Below are positions 1 to 7,155 of a stretch of 18,292 nucleotides of DNA, in pieces. Made by a program: the position numbers and the translations under genes. How positions within the stretch are numbered: the stretch's first letter is position 1; each line of letters starts with the position of its first letter. The DNA comes from Alloprevotella tannerae (lineage in GTDB: Bacteria; Bacteroidota; Bacteroidia; Bacteroidales; Bacteroidaceae), in the NCBI GenBank assembly GCA_015259125.1, contig JABZGR010000037.1:1-18292 (forward strand), given 5' to 3'. The notes beneath the pieces were generated by a model. That model was given only the letters and a program-made list of their open reading frames with translations, was not told the DNA's origin and ran no database searches.

Positions 1-335
1 CTTTCAGGAAGAAATTTAATTTTGCGTATGCGAGGAGACCGTAGACGGTAACGCTGCGTTTTTGCATCTTGATAAACCTCTCCCTTAATCGACAAAGAAA
101 AATAACCAAGCCCCGGAAGGTGTACGCGCCCGCCCTCTTTCAATTCAGCAATCATTGCTTCTTTCAATGCGTCCAATGCGCCAATCAGATCGGCTGACGA
201 AAAAGTCGTACCTACAGAGATCTTTTTTGCTAAAGATTCAAAGTCAACCGCTATTTGCCTTACCGGCATCACTCTCATTTTTGAATTTATAGGAAGTCCT
301 CCCGTTGTTTTCTGTAATTTGTAGAACACTGTCAT
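1..335 (-). CDS. HU-HIG type DNA-binding protein, 3' end cut by window edge
   Basis: Reading the minus strand from the ATG at 335-333 gives an open frame of 111 complete codons that runs off the left edge, starting MTVFYKLQKTTGGLP. It contains the HU-fold pattern of two helices (around FESLAKKIS and ADLIGALDALKEAMIAEL), then the turn and first strand RVHLPGLGYFSLSIKGE, where GLGYF replaces the GFGxF of classical HU. The N-terminal YKLQ extension and the G-R-V-H-L-P-G strand are typical of the HU-HIG group (HU domain, long, with Ig-like tail) common in Bacteroidales. The far C-terminus, where an extra domain may sit, is outside the window. The gene diverges from the ribosomal operon to its right and has its own promoter at 463-494. 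Family members are thought to bind DNA. A specific role cannot be read here. Confidence 0.82.
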   Translation of the reverse strand, partial: MTVFYKLQKTTGGLPINSKMRVMPVRQIAVDFESLAKKISVGTTFSSADLIGALDALKEAMIAELKEGGRVHLPGLGYFSLSIKGEVYQDAKTQRYRLRSPRIRKIKFLPE

Positions 336-416
336 ACTACGAATTGTTTAAGGTTATAAAATAAATACTCTTCAATAGGCAAGCAGCCGCGCCCACCTGC
401 CTTTAGCATATCAACA

Positions 417-445
417 AGCTTGAGTATTTTTATTTATCTCAAGCT
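417..445 (-). promoter_or_regulatory. Stem-loop in the 5' leader of the HU-HIG gene
   Basis: Perfect 8-base arms AGCTTGAG (417-424) and CTCAAGCT (438-445) flank a 13-base A/T-only loop. The hairpin sits just downstream of the predicted start of the minus-strand transcript. A second, weaker stem (AGGCA/TGCCT arms around 380-404) follows it. No U-run follows either stem, so neither looks like a terminator. A role in mRNA stability or control is possible but unproven. Confidence 0.4.
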
Positions 446-462
446 AAAATTGGATACCACTG

Positions 463-494
463 CAAAGGTACAAAAATTTTCTCACGTAAGGAAA
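463..494 (-). promoter_or_regulatory. Promoter of the HU-HIG gene
   Basis: On the minus strand the sequence TACCTTTG (470-463) matches the Bacteroidota -7 element TAnnTTTG exactly. A TTTC lies at 494-491, exactly 20 bases upstream, one base off the TTTG -33 element. Transcription would start near 457, leaving a leader of about 120 bases before the ATG at 335. Confidence 0.6.
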
Positions 495-819
495 TTTCTA
501 CGCCAACGAGAGAATGACTGTACGCTCGTGAAAGGAGCAAGAAGAAAAAGGCCTTAGACTATATAAATCATCATTTTTATTGCGGCAAACAAGTCGCGAT
601 TCACGAAACGCTTAAATTTGAAATTCATTATTTTATACTCGTAGTAGATAAGATAGACAAACGAGTACGGTAACGCCTCAAGTCTTTCCGTATACAAGTT
701 GATCTAGATAAAAACAGCGTAAAGGCATTAATTGGATGTTACGAAATTATTTTTCTTCGGCTTTTAATGAGTATATACATTGAGAAAGTGTGATTTAAGA
801 CGCATTTTCTTAGAAAAGA
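495..819. other. Intergenic stretch, nothing recognised
   Basis: This is the spacer between the divergent promoters of the HU-HIG gene and the rpmB operon. I see no credible open frame, tRNA, terminator hairpin or repeat array in it. Confidence 0.5.
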
Positions 820-851
820 TTTGGTAGAAAAAAAAGTAAGGACTAACTTTG
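820..851 (+). promoter_or_regulatory. Promoter of the rpmB-rpmG operon
   Basis: TTTG at 820-823 and TAACTTTG at 844-851 match the Bacteroidota -33 and -7 elements, separated by 20 bases. This is one of the best promoter matches in the window. The start would fall near 856, giving a leader of about 50 bases before rpmB. Confidence 0.8.
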
Positions 852-906
852 CACCTCGTATTGGGAGAATCGTTCACGAAGAATAAAAAAACAGAAATAG
901 ATAGTA

Positions 907-1167
907 ATGTCTAAGATTTGTCAACTTACAGGGAAAAAGGCCATGATTGGCAACAATGTTTCGAAATCAAAGCGCCGCACAAAGCGTAGCTTTGACGTAA
1001 ACTTGTTCACAAAGAAGTTCTATTATGTAGAGCAGGAATGCTGGGTCAGCCTTCGCATTAGCGCAGCAGGACTTCGGCTCATAAACAAAGTCGGCCTTGA
1101 TGCTGCGCTGAACAGCGCGGTAGAAAAGGGTTACTGTGACTGGAAAGATATAAAGGTAATCGGTTAA
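907..1167 (+). CDS. rpmB: 50S ribosomal protein L28 (bL28)
   Basis: The 86-residue product begins MSKICQLTGKKAMIGNNVSK, the standard bL28 opening with the TGK...GNNVS motif. It continues with the basic KRRTKRSF stretch and the RISAAGLRLINKVGLDAAL region expected for the family. bL28 is a component of the large ribosomal subunit. It is the first gene after a strong promoter and is followed 13 bases later by rpmG, the usual pairing in bacteria. Its length is normal for Bacteroidota and there is no sign of damage. Confidence 0.97.
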   Translation: MSKICQLTGKKAMIGNNVSKSKRRTKRSFDVNLFTKKFYYVEQECWVSLRISAAGLRLINKVGLDAALNSAVEKGYCDWKDIKVIG

Positions 1168-1180
1168 AAGATATAATATC

Positions 1181-1372
1181 ATGGCAGGAAAGAAAGCAAA
1201 AGGCAATCGCGTGCAGGTCATCCTCGAATGTACAGAAATGAAAGAAAGTGGTCTGCCGGGAACCTCTCGTTATATTACGACTAAAAATCGCAAAAATACT
1301 CCCGAGCGTTTGGAGTTGAAGAAATACAACCCCATCCTCAAACGAATGACTATCCACAAAGAGATTAAGTAA
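1181..1372 (+). CDS. rpmG: 50S ribosomal protein L33 (bL33)
   Basis: The 63-residue product MAGKKAKGNRVQVILECTEM... has the L33 pattern: a basic N-terminus, VQVILECTE, then SRYITTKNRKNTPERLELKKYNP. The usual zinc-binding CxxC pairs of C-plus L33 are absent: only one Cys is present, in LECTE, so this is the zinc-independent (C-minus) form. It is co-transcribed with rpmB and encodes a large-subunit protein. A spacer of about 80 bases without an obvious promoter or terminator separates it from the next small gene. Confidence 0.96.
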   Translation: MAGKKAKGNRVQVILECTEMKESGLPGTSRYITTKNRKNTPERLELKKYNPILKRMTIHKEIK

Positions 1373-1451
1373 TTAGTCTTTGATAAACTGCTGATACAAT
1401 TCAGTATGCTCAATCATAGATAACACTACTTATTCTAAAAACATACAGGCA

Positions 1452-1610
1452 ATGGCAAAGAAAACAGTCGCTACGTTGCAGGAAGGCAAAAAAGACGGCC
1501 GCTCCTACACGAAAGTTATCAAGATGGTTAAGAACCCCGAGAATGGTGCTTACTTCTTTGATGAAAAGATGGTTCCGAACGAAGCTGTTCAGGACTTTTT
1601 CAAGAACTAA
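1452..1610 (+). CDS. DUF4295 family small basic protein, probably ribosome-associated
   Basis: The ATG at 1452 opens a 52-residue frame beginning MAKKTVATLQEGKKDGRSYT and ending in QDFFKN, with the stop at 1608-1610. The sequence fits DUF4295, a very short lysine-rich family found in Bacteroidota and encoded just downstream of rpmB and rpmG. That position, its size and its charge suggest a ribosomal or ribosome-bound protein. I recall that a Bacteroidota-specific large-subunit protein named bL38 has been described in Flavobacterium, and I think it corresponds to this family, but I cannot verify that here. An intrinsic terminator follows 26 bases after the stop, making this the last gene of the ribosomal operon. 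Confidence 0.9.
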   Translation: MAKKTVATLQEGKKDGRSYTKVIKMVKNPENGAYFFDEKMVPNEAVQDFFKN

Positions 1611-1636
1611 AGTTTCAATAGTATATTTACTATATA

Positions 1637-1664
1637 CCCTCTCGCAGCTACGAGAGGGTTTTTT
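1637..1664 (+). terminator. Intrinsic terminator of the rpmB operon
   Basis: Perfect 8-base GC-rich arms CCCTCTCG (1637-1644) and CGAGAGGG (1651-1658) with a 6-base loop are followed directly by six T (1659-1664). This is a classic intrinsic terminator. Confidence 0.92.
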
Positions 1665-1667
1665 ATA

Positions 1668-1699
1668 TCTGCAAATACGAAAATAAATTCGTAAGTTTG
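1668..1699 (+). promoter_or_regulatory. Promoter of the ftsY operon
   Basis: TAAGTTTG at 1692-1699 matches the -7 element. TCTG at 1668-1671 lies 20 bases upstream as a one-mismatch -33 element. The start would be near 1704, giving a leader of only about 14 bases before the ATG at 1718. The -7 box overlaps an in-frame TTG at 1697, which argues against that TTG being the start codon. Confidence 0.62.
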
Positions 1700-1717
1700 C
1701 ACCAAGAAAACATAGCT

Positions 1718-2683
1718 ATGGGATTCTTCAATCTATTTTCCAAAAAAGAAAAAAAAGAGGTTCTGGATGCAGGACTTGAAAAGACAAAGACAAATGTCTT
1801 TAATAAACTTGCACGCATCGTAGTCGGAAAGTCGAAAGTCGACGATGAGGTCTTAGATGATTTGGAAGATGCGCTCATCTCTTCAGATGTTGGCGTAGAA
1901 ACGACTGTCGACATCATTCGCCGAATAGAAGATCGCGTTGCACGCGATAAATACGTGACAACATCTGAATTGAATAAGCTGTTGAGAGATGAGGTTTCAT
2001 CGCTCCTTACCGAAAGCGGCAATAATGAAGATGAAGGCTTTATCATCCCCGAAAGCGGGCGTCCTTATGTCATTCTCGTAGTTGGCGTAAACGGTGTGGG
2101 CAAAACAACGACTATTGGCAAGTTGGCCTACCATTTTAAACAAGCAGGAAAGCGCGTATATTTGGGCGCAGCAGATACATTCCGCGCAGCAGCCGTTGAG
2201 CAACTATGCATTTGGGGCGAAAGAATCGGAGTCCCCGTTATCAAACAGCAAATGGGTAGCGATCCTGCTAGCGTTGCTTACGACACTCTCAGTTCGGCAA
2301 AAGCCAATAATGCAGATGTCGTATTAATTGATACGGCCGGACGACTTCACAACAAGGTAAACTTAATGAATGAATTGACTAAAATAAAGAAAGTCATTCA
2401 GAAAGTAATTCCGGAAGCACCCGACGAAGTCTTACTTGTATTAGATGGCAGCACGGGACAGAATGCTTTTGAGCAAGCCAAACAGTTTATTAAGGCTACA
2501 GACGTTACAAGTCTCGCCATTACAAAGTTAGACGGCACAGCAAAAGGTGGCGTTGTCTTAGGAATCTCTCATCAATTAAAAGTGCCTGTTCGTTATATCG
2601 GATTAGGAGAACGAATGCAAGATCTTCAGCCATTCAATAAAACTGACTTCGTAGAAAGCTTATTTGATACAGGAGAGAAATAA
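1718..2683 (+). CDS. ftsY: Signal recognition particle receptor FtsY
   Basis: The 321-residue product is the SRP receptor GTPase, which docks ribosomes carrying SRP-bound nascent membrane proteins at the inner membrane. It has a short charged N-terminus (MGFFNLFSKKEKKE) in place of the long acidic A domain of E. coli, then the four-helix N domain (about 20-100) and the NG GTPase. The GTPase motifs are visible: P-loop GVNGVGKT (123-130), DTFRAAAVEQL (153-163), DTAGR (205-209), TKLDGTAKGG (269-278), and the closing GLGERMQDLQPF. I chose the ATG at 1718 because the upstream TTG at 1697 lies within the -7 promoter element. It is followed one base later by rimO. Confidence 0.97.
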   Translation: MGFFNLFSKKEKKEVLDAGLEKTKTNVFNKLARIVVGKSKVDDEVLDDLEDALISSDVGVETTVDIIRRIEDRVARDKYVTTSELNKLLRDEVSSLLTESGNNEDEGFIIPESGRPYVILVVGVNGVGKTTTIGKLAYHFKQAGKRVYLGAADTFRAAAVEQLCIWGERIGVPVIKQQMGSDPASVAYDTLSSAKANNADVVLIDTAGRLHNKVNLMNELTKIKKVIQKVIPEAPDEVLLVLDGSTGQNAFEQAKQFIKATDVTSLAITKLDGTAKGGVVLGISHQLKVPVRYIGLGERMQDLQPFNKTDFVESLFDTGEK

Positions 2684-2684
2684 G

Positions 2685-3980
2685 ATGAACGTAGATATTC
2701 TCACCTTAGGATGCTCCAAAAATTTAGTCGATTCAGAACGACTGCTTCACCAATTTGAAGCACATGGCTTTACTACTTATCATAACCCCGAGCAAACGCA
2801 CGGGGGAATTGCTGTAGTGAACACTTGCGGATTCATTGCGGCGGCAAAAGAAGAAAGCATCAATGTTATATTAGAATTGTGCCAGCAAAAAGAGGCTGGA
2901 AATTTGAAGCAAGTCTATGTAATGGGATGTCTCTCGGAGCGTTATATGTCTGAATTGCAGGAAGAAATTCCACAAGTAGATAAATTCTACGGTAAATTTG
3001 ACTGGGATCAATTACTCAAAGAACTAAGCCAACGTTATGACTTCCGCTCTGCCAACGAACGCCAGATCACAACACCACCTCATTATGCGTATCTAAAAAT
3101 TGCAGAAGGATGCGACCGCAAATGCGCTTATTGTGCTATACCTTTAATAACGGGAAAGCATATAAGCAGGCCGATAGAGGATATCCTAGCTGAAGTTCGC
3201 ACACTCGTCAATCAAGGTGTAAAAGAGTTCCAAATCATCGAACAGGAGTTAACCTATTATGGTGTAGACTTATATCGTAAGCAATGCATTGCTGAATTAG
3301 TAGAAAAGATTGCAGAGACTCCTGGTGTAGAATGGGTGCGTCTCCATTATGCTTACCCGAATCAATTTCCGGATTCTCTATTGGAGGTGATCAGCAAACA
3401 TGATAATATTTGCAATTATCTCGACATTGCATTGCAACATATCAGCGACAATATTTTACAGCGCATGCATCGTCACGTCACAAAGCAAGAGACAATAAAC
3501 TTGATCCGCAAAATGCGAGAGAAAGTACCTGATATATGCATTCGCACAACACTGCTTTTAGGCTTCCCTGGAGAAACAGAAGAAGATTTTGAAGAATTGC
3601 TACAATTTGTAAAGGAAACTCGCTTCAACCGATTGGGAGCATTCGCTTACAGCGAAGAAGAAGGAACTTATGCAGCCAACCACTATAAAGATGACGTACC
3701 AGAAAGCGTTAAACAAGAACGTTTAGACCGCTTGATGGAACTTCAAAGAGGGATTTCCGAAGAACTCAATCAAGAGGTAATAGGTTCCGTGCTGAAAACA
3801 ATTATTGATAAACAAGAAGGTGACTATTATATTGGACGCACAGCTTACGACTCTCCAGAAGTTGATGGAGAAGTATATATCAATAAAGCAGAAAATTTAC
3901 AGGTAGGCAAATTTTATGATGTGCTCATCCAAGATGCTACGGATTACGATCTATACGGAACAACGCAATATGAACAATAA
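2685..3980 (+). CDS. rimO: Ribosomal protein uS12 methylthiotransferase RimO
   Basis: The 431-residue product is a radical-SAM enzyme that adds a methylthio group to the conserved aspartate of ribosomal protein uS12. The N-terminal domain carries the three cysteines of the auxiliary iron-sulfur cluster (C10 in TLGCSKNLVDSE, C48 in NTCGF, C82 in MGCLSERY). The radical-SAM triad is C143, C147 and C150 in EGCDRKCAYCAIP. The RimO-type continuation LITGKHISRP separates it from MiaB. The C-terminal 65 or so residues form the TRAM domain. The ATG at 2685 is chosen over a TTG at 2664 inside ftsY because TLGCSKN is near-N-terminal in the family. AGGAGA at 2671-2676, 8 bases before the start, is Shine-Dalgarno-like, unusual in this phylum. 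Its last 11 bases overlap the next gene. Confidence 0.96.
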   Translation: MNVDILTLGCSKNLVDSERLLHQFEAHGFTTYHNPEQTHGGIAVVNTCGFIAAAKEESINVILELCQQKEAGNLKQVYVMGCLSERYMSELQEEIPQVDKFYGKFDWDQLLKELSQRYDFRSANERQITTPPHYAYLKIAEGCDRKCAYCAIPLITGKHISRPIEDILAEVRTLVNQGVKEFQIIEQELTYYGVDLYRKQCIAELVEKIAETPGVEWVRLHYAYPNQFPDSLLEVISKHDNICNYLDIALQHISDNILQRMHRHVTKQETINLIRKMREKVPDICIRTTLLLGFPGETEEDFEELLQFVKETRFNRLGAFAYSEEEGTYAANHYKDDVPESVKQERLDRLMELQRGISEELNQEVIGSVLKTIIDKQEGDYYIGRTAYDSPEVDGEVYINKAENLQVGKFYDVLIQDATDYDLYGTTQYEQ

Positions 3981-4242
3981 GGAGTTTATTACTGATTTAG
4001 CAACGAGATTGGACGAGAAGGCTAAAGAGACTCAAAGGTTAGCCTCAATATTTTCCACCGTATTTGCGGAAAGCTTGGAAGAGGGAGACAGTCTTTCGCT
4101 TCAAGGCTTTGGTACTTTTGAGGTAAAGAAAAAGTTAGAAAGAATTGTAACTAACCCAACAAATAAGCAACGTATGCTTGTGCCTCCAAAATTGGCTTTG
4201 AGTTTTAAGCCGAGTAATATTCTAAAAGACAAAATCAAATAA
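3970..4242 (+). CDS. HU family DNA-binding protein, small free form
   Basis: The 90-residue product has the whole HU/IHF fold and nothing else: a helical half (MNNKEFITDLATRLDEKAKETQRLASIFSTVF as two helices), the GFGTFEV turn and strand, a beta arm, and the closing helix SNILKDKIK. The arm keeps the Asn-Pro pair (TNPTNKQRML) whose proline kinks DNA in classical HU. The central arm is less arginine-rich than in housekeeping HU, suggesting a specialised paralogue. The ATG at 3970 is the natural HU start: a longer frame from 3916 lies inside rimO and adds an unrelated tail. It overlaps rimO by 11 bases, which suggests translational coupling. It is followed 9 bases later by a second HU-domain gene, so the two may be partners. 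Confidence 0.92.
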   Translation: MNNKEFITDLATRLDEKAKETQRLASIFSTVFAESLEEGDSLSLQGFGTFEVKKKLERIVTNPTNKQRMLVPPKLALSFKPSNILKDKIK

Positions 4243-4251
4243 TAGGAAGCG

Positions 4252-5523
4252 ATGAACAGAAAGTTGCTGCTACAAGAAGTAGCTGATACCTTTGCGCAAC
4301 GGGCCAATATTTCGAAAAAGAAAGCAGAAGCATTCTGTAGAGCTTTCTTTGACCTTATAGAAGAAGAACTGACACACGAAAGCTTTGTAAAGATAAAGGG
4401 CTTCGGCACTTTTAAGGTTATAACGGTCAATGAAAGAGAAAGTATAAACATTAATACCGGAGAAAGATTTAGAATTGACAGCCACGCTAAATTATCATTC
4501 GTGCCGGATAATCAACTAAAGGATTTGATCAATAAACCTTTTGCTGATTTTCAGACAATCACTCTTCAAGACGGAACAACTGAAGAGGAGCTTACCAATG
4601 CAGAGATTAAGATCAAGCAAGAGGTTAGCACAAGTCAATCTTTACAACAGGAATCAACTTTCAATCAGAAGGAATGTTATCAAAAAGAGATTGAAAATAA
4701 CTCAGACACAATAGGACCCATAGGACCAGCTAATCATCAAAAAGAAAATCTGTCTTTCCGAGAAGCATCAAATAGATCAGTAAAAGAAGATGTTTGTTTA
4801 CCTGATCTAAATAATGGATCTAATGATTTATCCTCAGGAGAGACGATTCCCGCTCTTCCAACTCAAACTGAAGCACCGACAAATCACCTTATAGCTATTG
4901 ACGGCAATGAGGATAAAAAGCTTGAGATAGATCCCTCCAATAAGCATCACACAAACGAAGAAGTGGTGGAAGATGCTTTACAATCGGATCAAACAGCTGA
5001 CGAACACGATGCAACATCTTCAAACCAAGATTTACCATCACAGAGTAAAAGTCGTTGGTTGAAGAGGATTGCGCTCTTTTCCATCTTTATTCTACAAGCG
5101 ATATTTTGTTATTATGCTGGTTATTATCGCTGGTTTTGTCCTTACGAAAAAAATACAGCTCTCCCCCAACCTACAACAGACCAAGAAAAGGCAACAAGCC
5201 AGTCCCAAGTCTCACCACAAATGCAGTCGAAAAAGACGGCACGTAGTAACCATCAGCAAGAGACAATAGCTGAGGCAGACACGATCAATTATGATAAAGC
5301 CTATCCTCAACTACCTGGTGGGCGCTTTCAAATTATCGGGACATTGTCAACTTACGAACTACAAAAAGGCGAGAACATATACCATTTAGCTAAAGAAGTA
5401 TATGGTGATAAATCATATGCCATCTACATTTTTACTTTTAATCAACTAAAAAATCCCGACTTGGTTTCTATTGGGACAAAACTCAAACTACCTAAGTTAA
5501 GAAAGCGAACAATAAAAAAGTAA
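4252..5523 (+). CDS. HU domain - transmembrane - LysM protein, putative DNA to cell-wall tether
   Basis: The 423-residue product has three parts. Residues 1-95 are a complete HU domain (helices, then IKGFGTFKV at 48-56, then arm and closing helix). The arm reads ININTGER (65-72), so the DNA-kinking proline of HU is replaced by Ile. Residues 100-265 are a polar, acidic, low-complexity linker. KSRWLKR (266-272) precedes one transmembrane segment (about 273-292), which by the positive-inside rule puts the HU domain in the cytoplasm. After a Gln/Ser/Thr-rich spacer, residues 368-414 form a LysM domain (YELQKGENIYHLAKEVYG ... IGTKLKLP), a peptidoglycan GlcNAc-binding module, in the periplasm. The gene is co-oriented with the small HU gene 9 bases upstream. 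The domain calls are from visible motifs; the tether role is inferred. A cytoskeletal or protein-binding role for the HU domain is an alternative. Confidence 0.9.
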   Translation: MNRKLLLQEVADTFAQRANISKKKAEAFCRAFFDLIEEELTHESFVKIKGFGTFKVITVNERESININTGERFRIDSHAKLSFVPDNQLKDLINKPFADFQTITLQDGTTEEELTNAEIKIKQEVSTSQSLQQESTFNQKECYQKEIENNSDTIGPIGPANHQKENLSFREASNRSVKEDVCLPDLNNGSNDLSSGETIPALPTQTEAPTNHLIAIDGNEDKKLEIDPSNKHHTNEEVVEDALQSDQTADEHDATSSNQDLPSQSKSRWLKRIALFSIFILQAIFCYYAGYYRWFCPYEKNTALPQPTTDQEKATSQSQVSPQMQSKKTARSNHQQETIAEADTINYDKAYPQLPGGRFQIIGTLSTYELQKGENIYHLAKEVYGDKSYAIYIFTFNQLKNPDLVSIGTKLKLPKLRKRTIKK

Positions 5524-5624
5524 TAGAACTTTCCTTACTTTTCTCTCCTACCTACAAATCAACATATTAGCATTCGATCTCAAAGAAAAGTTCGTGTTGA
5601 GTCTATAACAAGTCTGTTTTGATC

Positions 5625-5656
5625 TTCGATGAATTCAAGAATAATCCTTATTTTTG
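5625..5656 (+). promoter_or_regulatory. Promoter of the HU-CCDC81-SPOR operon
   Basis: TATTTTTG at 5649-5656 matches TAnnTTTG. A weak -33 candidate, TTCG (5625-5628), lies 20 bases upstream. The transcription start would be about 5660-5663, almost on the ATG at 5663, so the message would be leaderless or nearly so. Confidence 0.55.
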
Positions 5657-5662
5657 CAATCT

Positions 5663-6658
5663 ATGAATGAAATCGCTAGACATATAGAGAATCTTCTTCT
5701 AGAACACAAATGCGTAATAGTACCGCATCTAGGAGGATTTGTGACGCAATATGTCTCGGCGCGTTGTATTGAAGACGAAAAGCTATTTTTGCCTCCTTAT
5801 CGCAGTGTTGGTTTTAATCCTCAGCTTATTGTCAACGATGGATTGTTGGTACAGTCGTATATGAGAGTTTATGATACCTCATACACAGAAACAATACAAA
5901 TGATCGAAGATGCTGTATTTAATTTAAAAACAGAGCTGCAACAAAATGGCTGTTATGAATTAAATGGCGTCGGAACATTAAGTCTTAACATAGACGGGCG
6001 TTATAATTTTCGCCCAATTAATTCGGGTATTTTAGCTCCAGAACTATTTGGATTAGATGCGATCCCTATTCAGGAGTTAAAGGAAAAACGAGTTGCTCTA
6101 AGAAGTCAAGAAGCAACCATACCAAACAAAAAGAACTACACAATTTCTATTAACAGAGAACTCATCAATTATACTGCAGCAGCAATAATTGCTATTGTAT
6201 GTTATTTCTTTGTTTGGGGAGATTCATTCATTCTAAATAACGACTCTCAACCACATCAAGCAGCCGTCGTTCCACTTGTTGAACACATCGATAAGGAAGT
6301 AGATGTTAAGGTTAAAGATACTCTCGCTCACAAACAAAGAAAGGTAACAGATCTGATTACAGTTAACAAACAAGTTGAAGAAGATCATCACCAACAAGCA
6401 ACAAATGTTCCAACATCATATTATACAATAGTTTTAGCATCTTCGGTTAACAAAAAAAATGCAAAAGCGTTTATAAAACAACTCCGATCTGATGGATTTC
6501 AAGAAGGAAAAATTCTTTCTAAACCGAAAATGAATAGAGTTGTTTATGGTAAATATGCAACAGCTCAAGAAGCACAAAAAGCATTAACTCTACATAAGCA
6601 AGACAGCCGCTTTGAGCAAGGCTGGATTCTACAAGTACCTAAGCTGTCGAACCTATGA
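5663..6658 (+). CDS. HU-CCDC81 - transmembrane - SPOR protein, putative DNA/septal-wall tether
   Basis: The 331-residue product starts MNEIARHIENLLLEHKCVIVPHLGGFV, the hallmark of the bacterial HU-CCDC81 first HU domain (about 1-60). A second HU-like domain follows (about 65-140, with ELNGVGTLSLN as the GFGxF-like turn). One transmembrane segment lies at about 169-187 (YTAAAIIAIVCYFFVWG). After a polar periplasmic spacer, a C-terminal SPOR domain (about 251-328, YYTIVLASSVNKKNAKAFIKQL ... YGKYATAQEAQKAL) is present. SPOR domains bind denuded glycan strands at the division septum. HU-CCDC81/SPOR proteins have been predicted to link chromosome and envelope in Bacteroidota. The ATG at 5663 is preferred over the TTG at 5654, which lies in the -7 box. 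Its stop overlaps the next start as ATGA. Confidence 0.92.
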   Translation: MNEIARHIENLLLEHKCVIVPHLGGFVTQYVSARCIEDEKLFLPPYRSVGFNPQLIVNDGLLVQSYMRVYDTSYTETIQMIEDAVFNLKTELQQNGCYELNGVGTLSLNIDGRYNFRPINSGILAPELFGLDAIPIQELKEKRVALRSQEATIPNKKNYTISINRELINYTAAAIIAIVCYFFVWGDSFILNNDSQPHQAAVVPLVEHIDKEVDVKVKDTLAHKQRKVTDLITVNKQVEEDHHQQATNVPTSYYTIVLASSVNKKNAKAFIKQLRSDGFQEGKILSKPKMNRVVYGKYATAQEAQKALTLHKQDSRFEQGWILQVPKLSNL

Positions 6659-7155
6659 AGCGCATACGTTGTCCCAAATGCGATCAAACAATCTTGTTTG
6701 ATGAAACCCAATATGAGGCAGGACGAATATTGGTTTTTGAATGTGCAGAGTGTCATAAGCAATTCAAAATTCGATTACCTCGCTCTAAAAACAATCAAGA
6801 TCTTCCTAAAAATCTTCCCGTTGGCTATCTAACAATCTTGGAAAATGCGTTCCAATTTAAGCAAGTCTTACCAATTATTTTAGGAGAAAATATCATTGGT
6901 CGATCAGTAAAAGGAACAAAAGCCAATCTTGCTTTTCGAACCGTTGATCCTAGTATAGATACGACCCATTGCATTATTACCGCTGAAAAAGAAACAGATG
7001 GAAAAACTCTTTTTTTGCTACAAGATGCACCTTCAAACACAGGAACATTCTTACAAAATCAGCTCTTGCAGCCTCGCGAGCAAGCTATTATCAAAGAAGG
7101 AGACATTATCAATATAGGAGCTGCAACAATGATCCTCAAGTTAACTGACGAATGA
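6655..7155 (+). CDS. Zinc-ribbon and FHA domain protein
   Basis: The 166-residue product begins with a small zinc ribbon: C6-x2-C9 (RCPKCD) and C30-x2-C33 (ECAEC), similar to the MJ0042/YgiT-like ribbons that open many cytoplasmic FHA proteins. Residues 58-164 form an FHA domain, a phospho-threonine peptide reader. The conserved signatures are GR at 82-83 (ENIIGRS), S100...H105 (SIDTTHCII) and the N-T-G-T-F version of the NG turn at 128-132. There is no signal peptide or membrane segment, so it is cytoplasmic. It starts inside the stop of the HU-CCDC81-SPOR gene (ATGA), indicating translational coupling and a shared process. Its phosphorylated partner is unknown. The SPOR protein's cytoplasmic part is an obvious candidate, but this is inference. 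Confidence 0.88.
   Translation: MKRIRCPKCDQTILFDETQYEAGRILVFECAECHKQFKIRLPRSKNNQDLPKNLPVGYLTILENAFQFKQVLPIILGENIIGRSVKGTKANLAFRTVDPSIDTTHCIITAEKETDGKTLFLLQDAPSNTGTFLQNQLLQPREQAIIKEGDIINIGAATMILKLTDE

Noticed and set aside
1697..1717. TTG start extending FtsY by seven codons
   Set aside because: The TTG is part of the -7 promoter element, so it would not be transcribed. The ATG at 1718 fits the family.
1663..2046. Minus-strand 127-codon open frame opposite ftsY
   Set aside because: Serine-rich low-complexity product antisense to a certain gene; a codon shadow.
4101..4451. Minus-strand 116-codon open frame across the two HU genes
   Set aside because: Antisense shadow of two well supported HU domains with no family resemblance.
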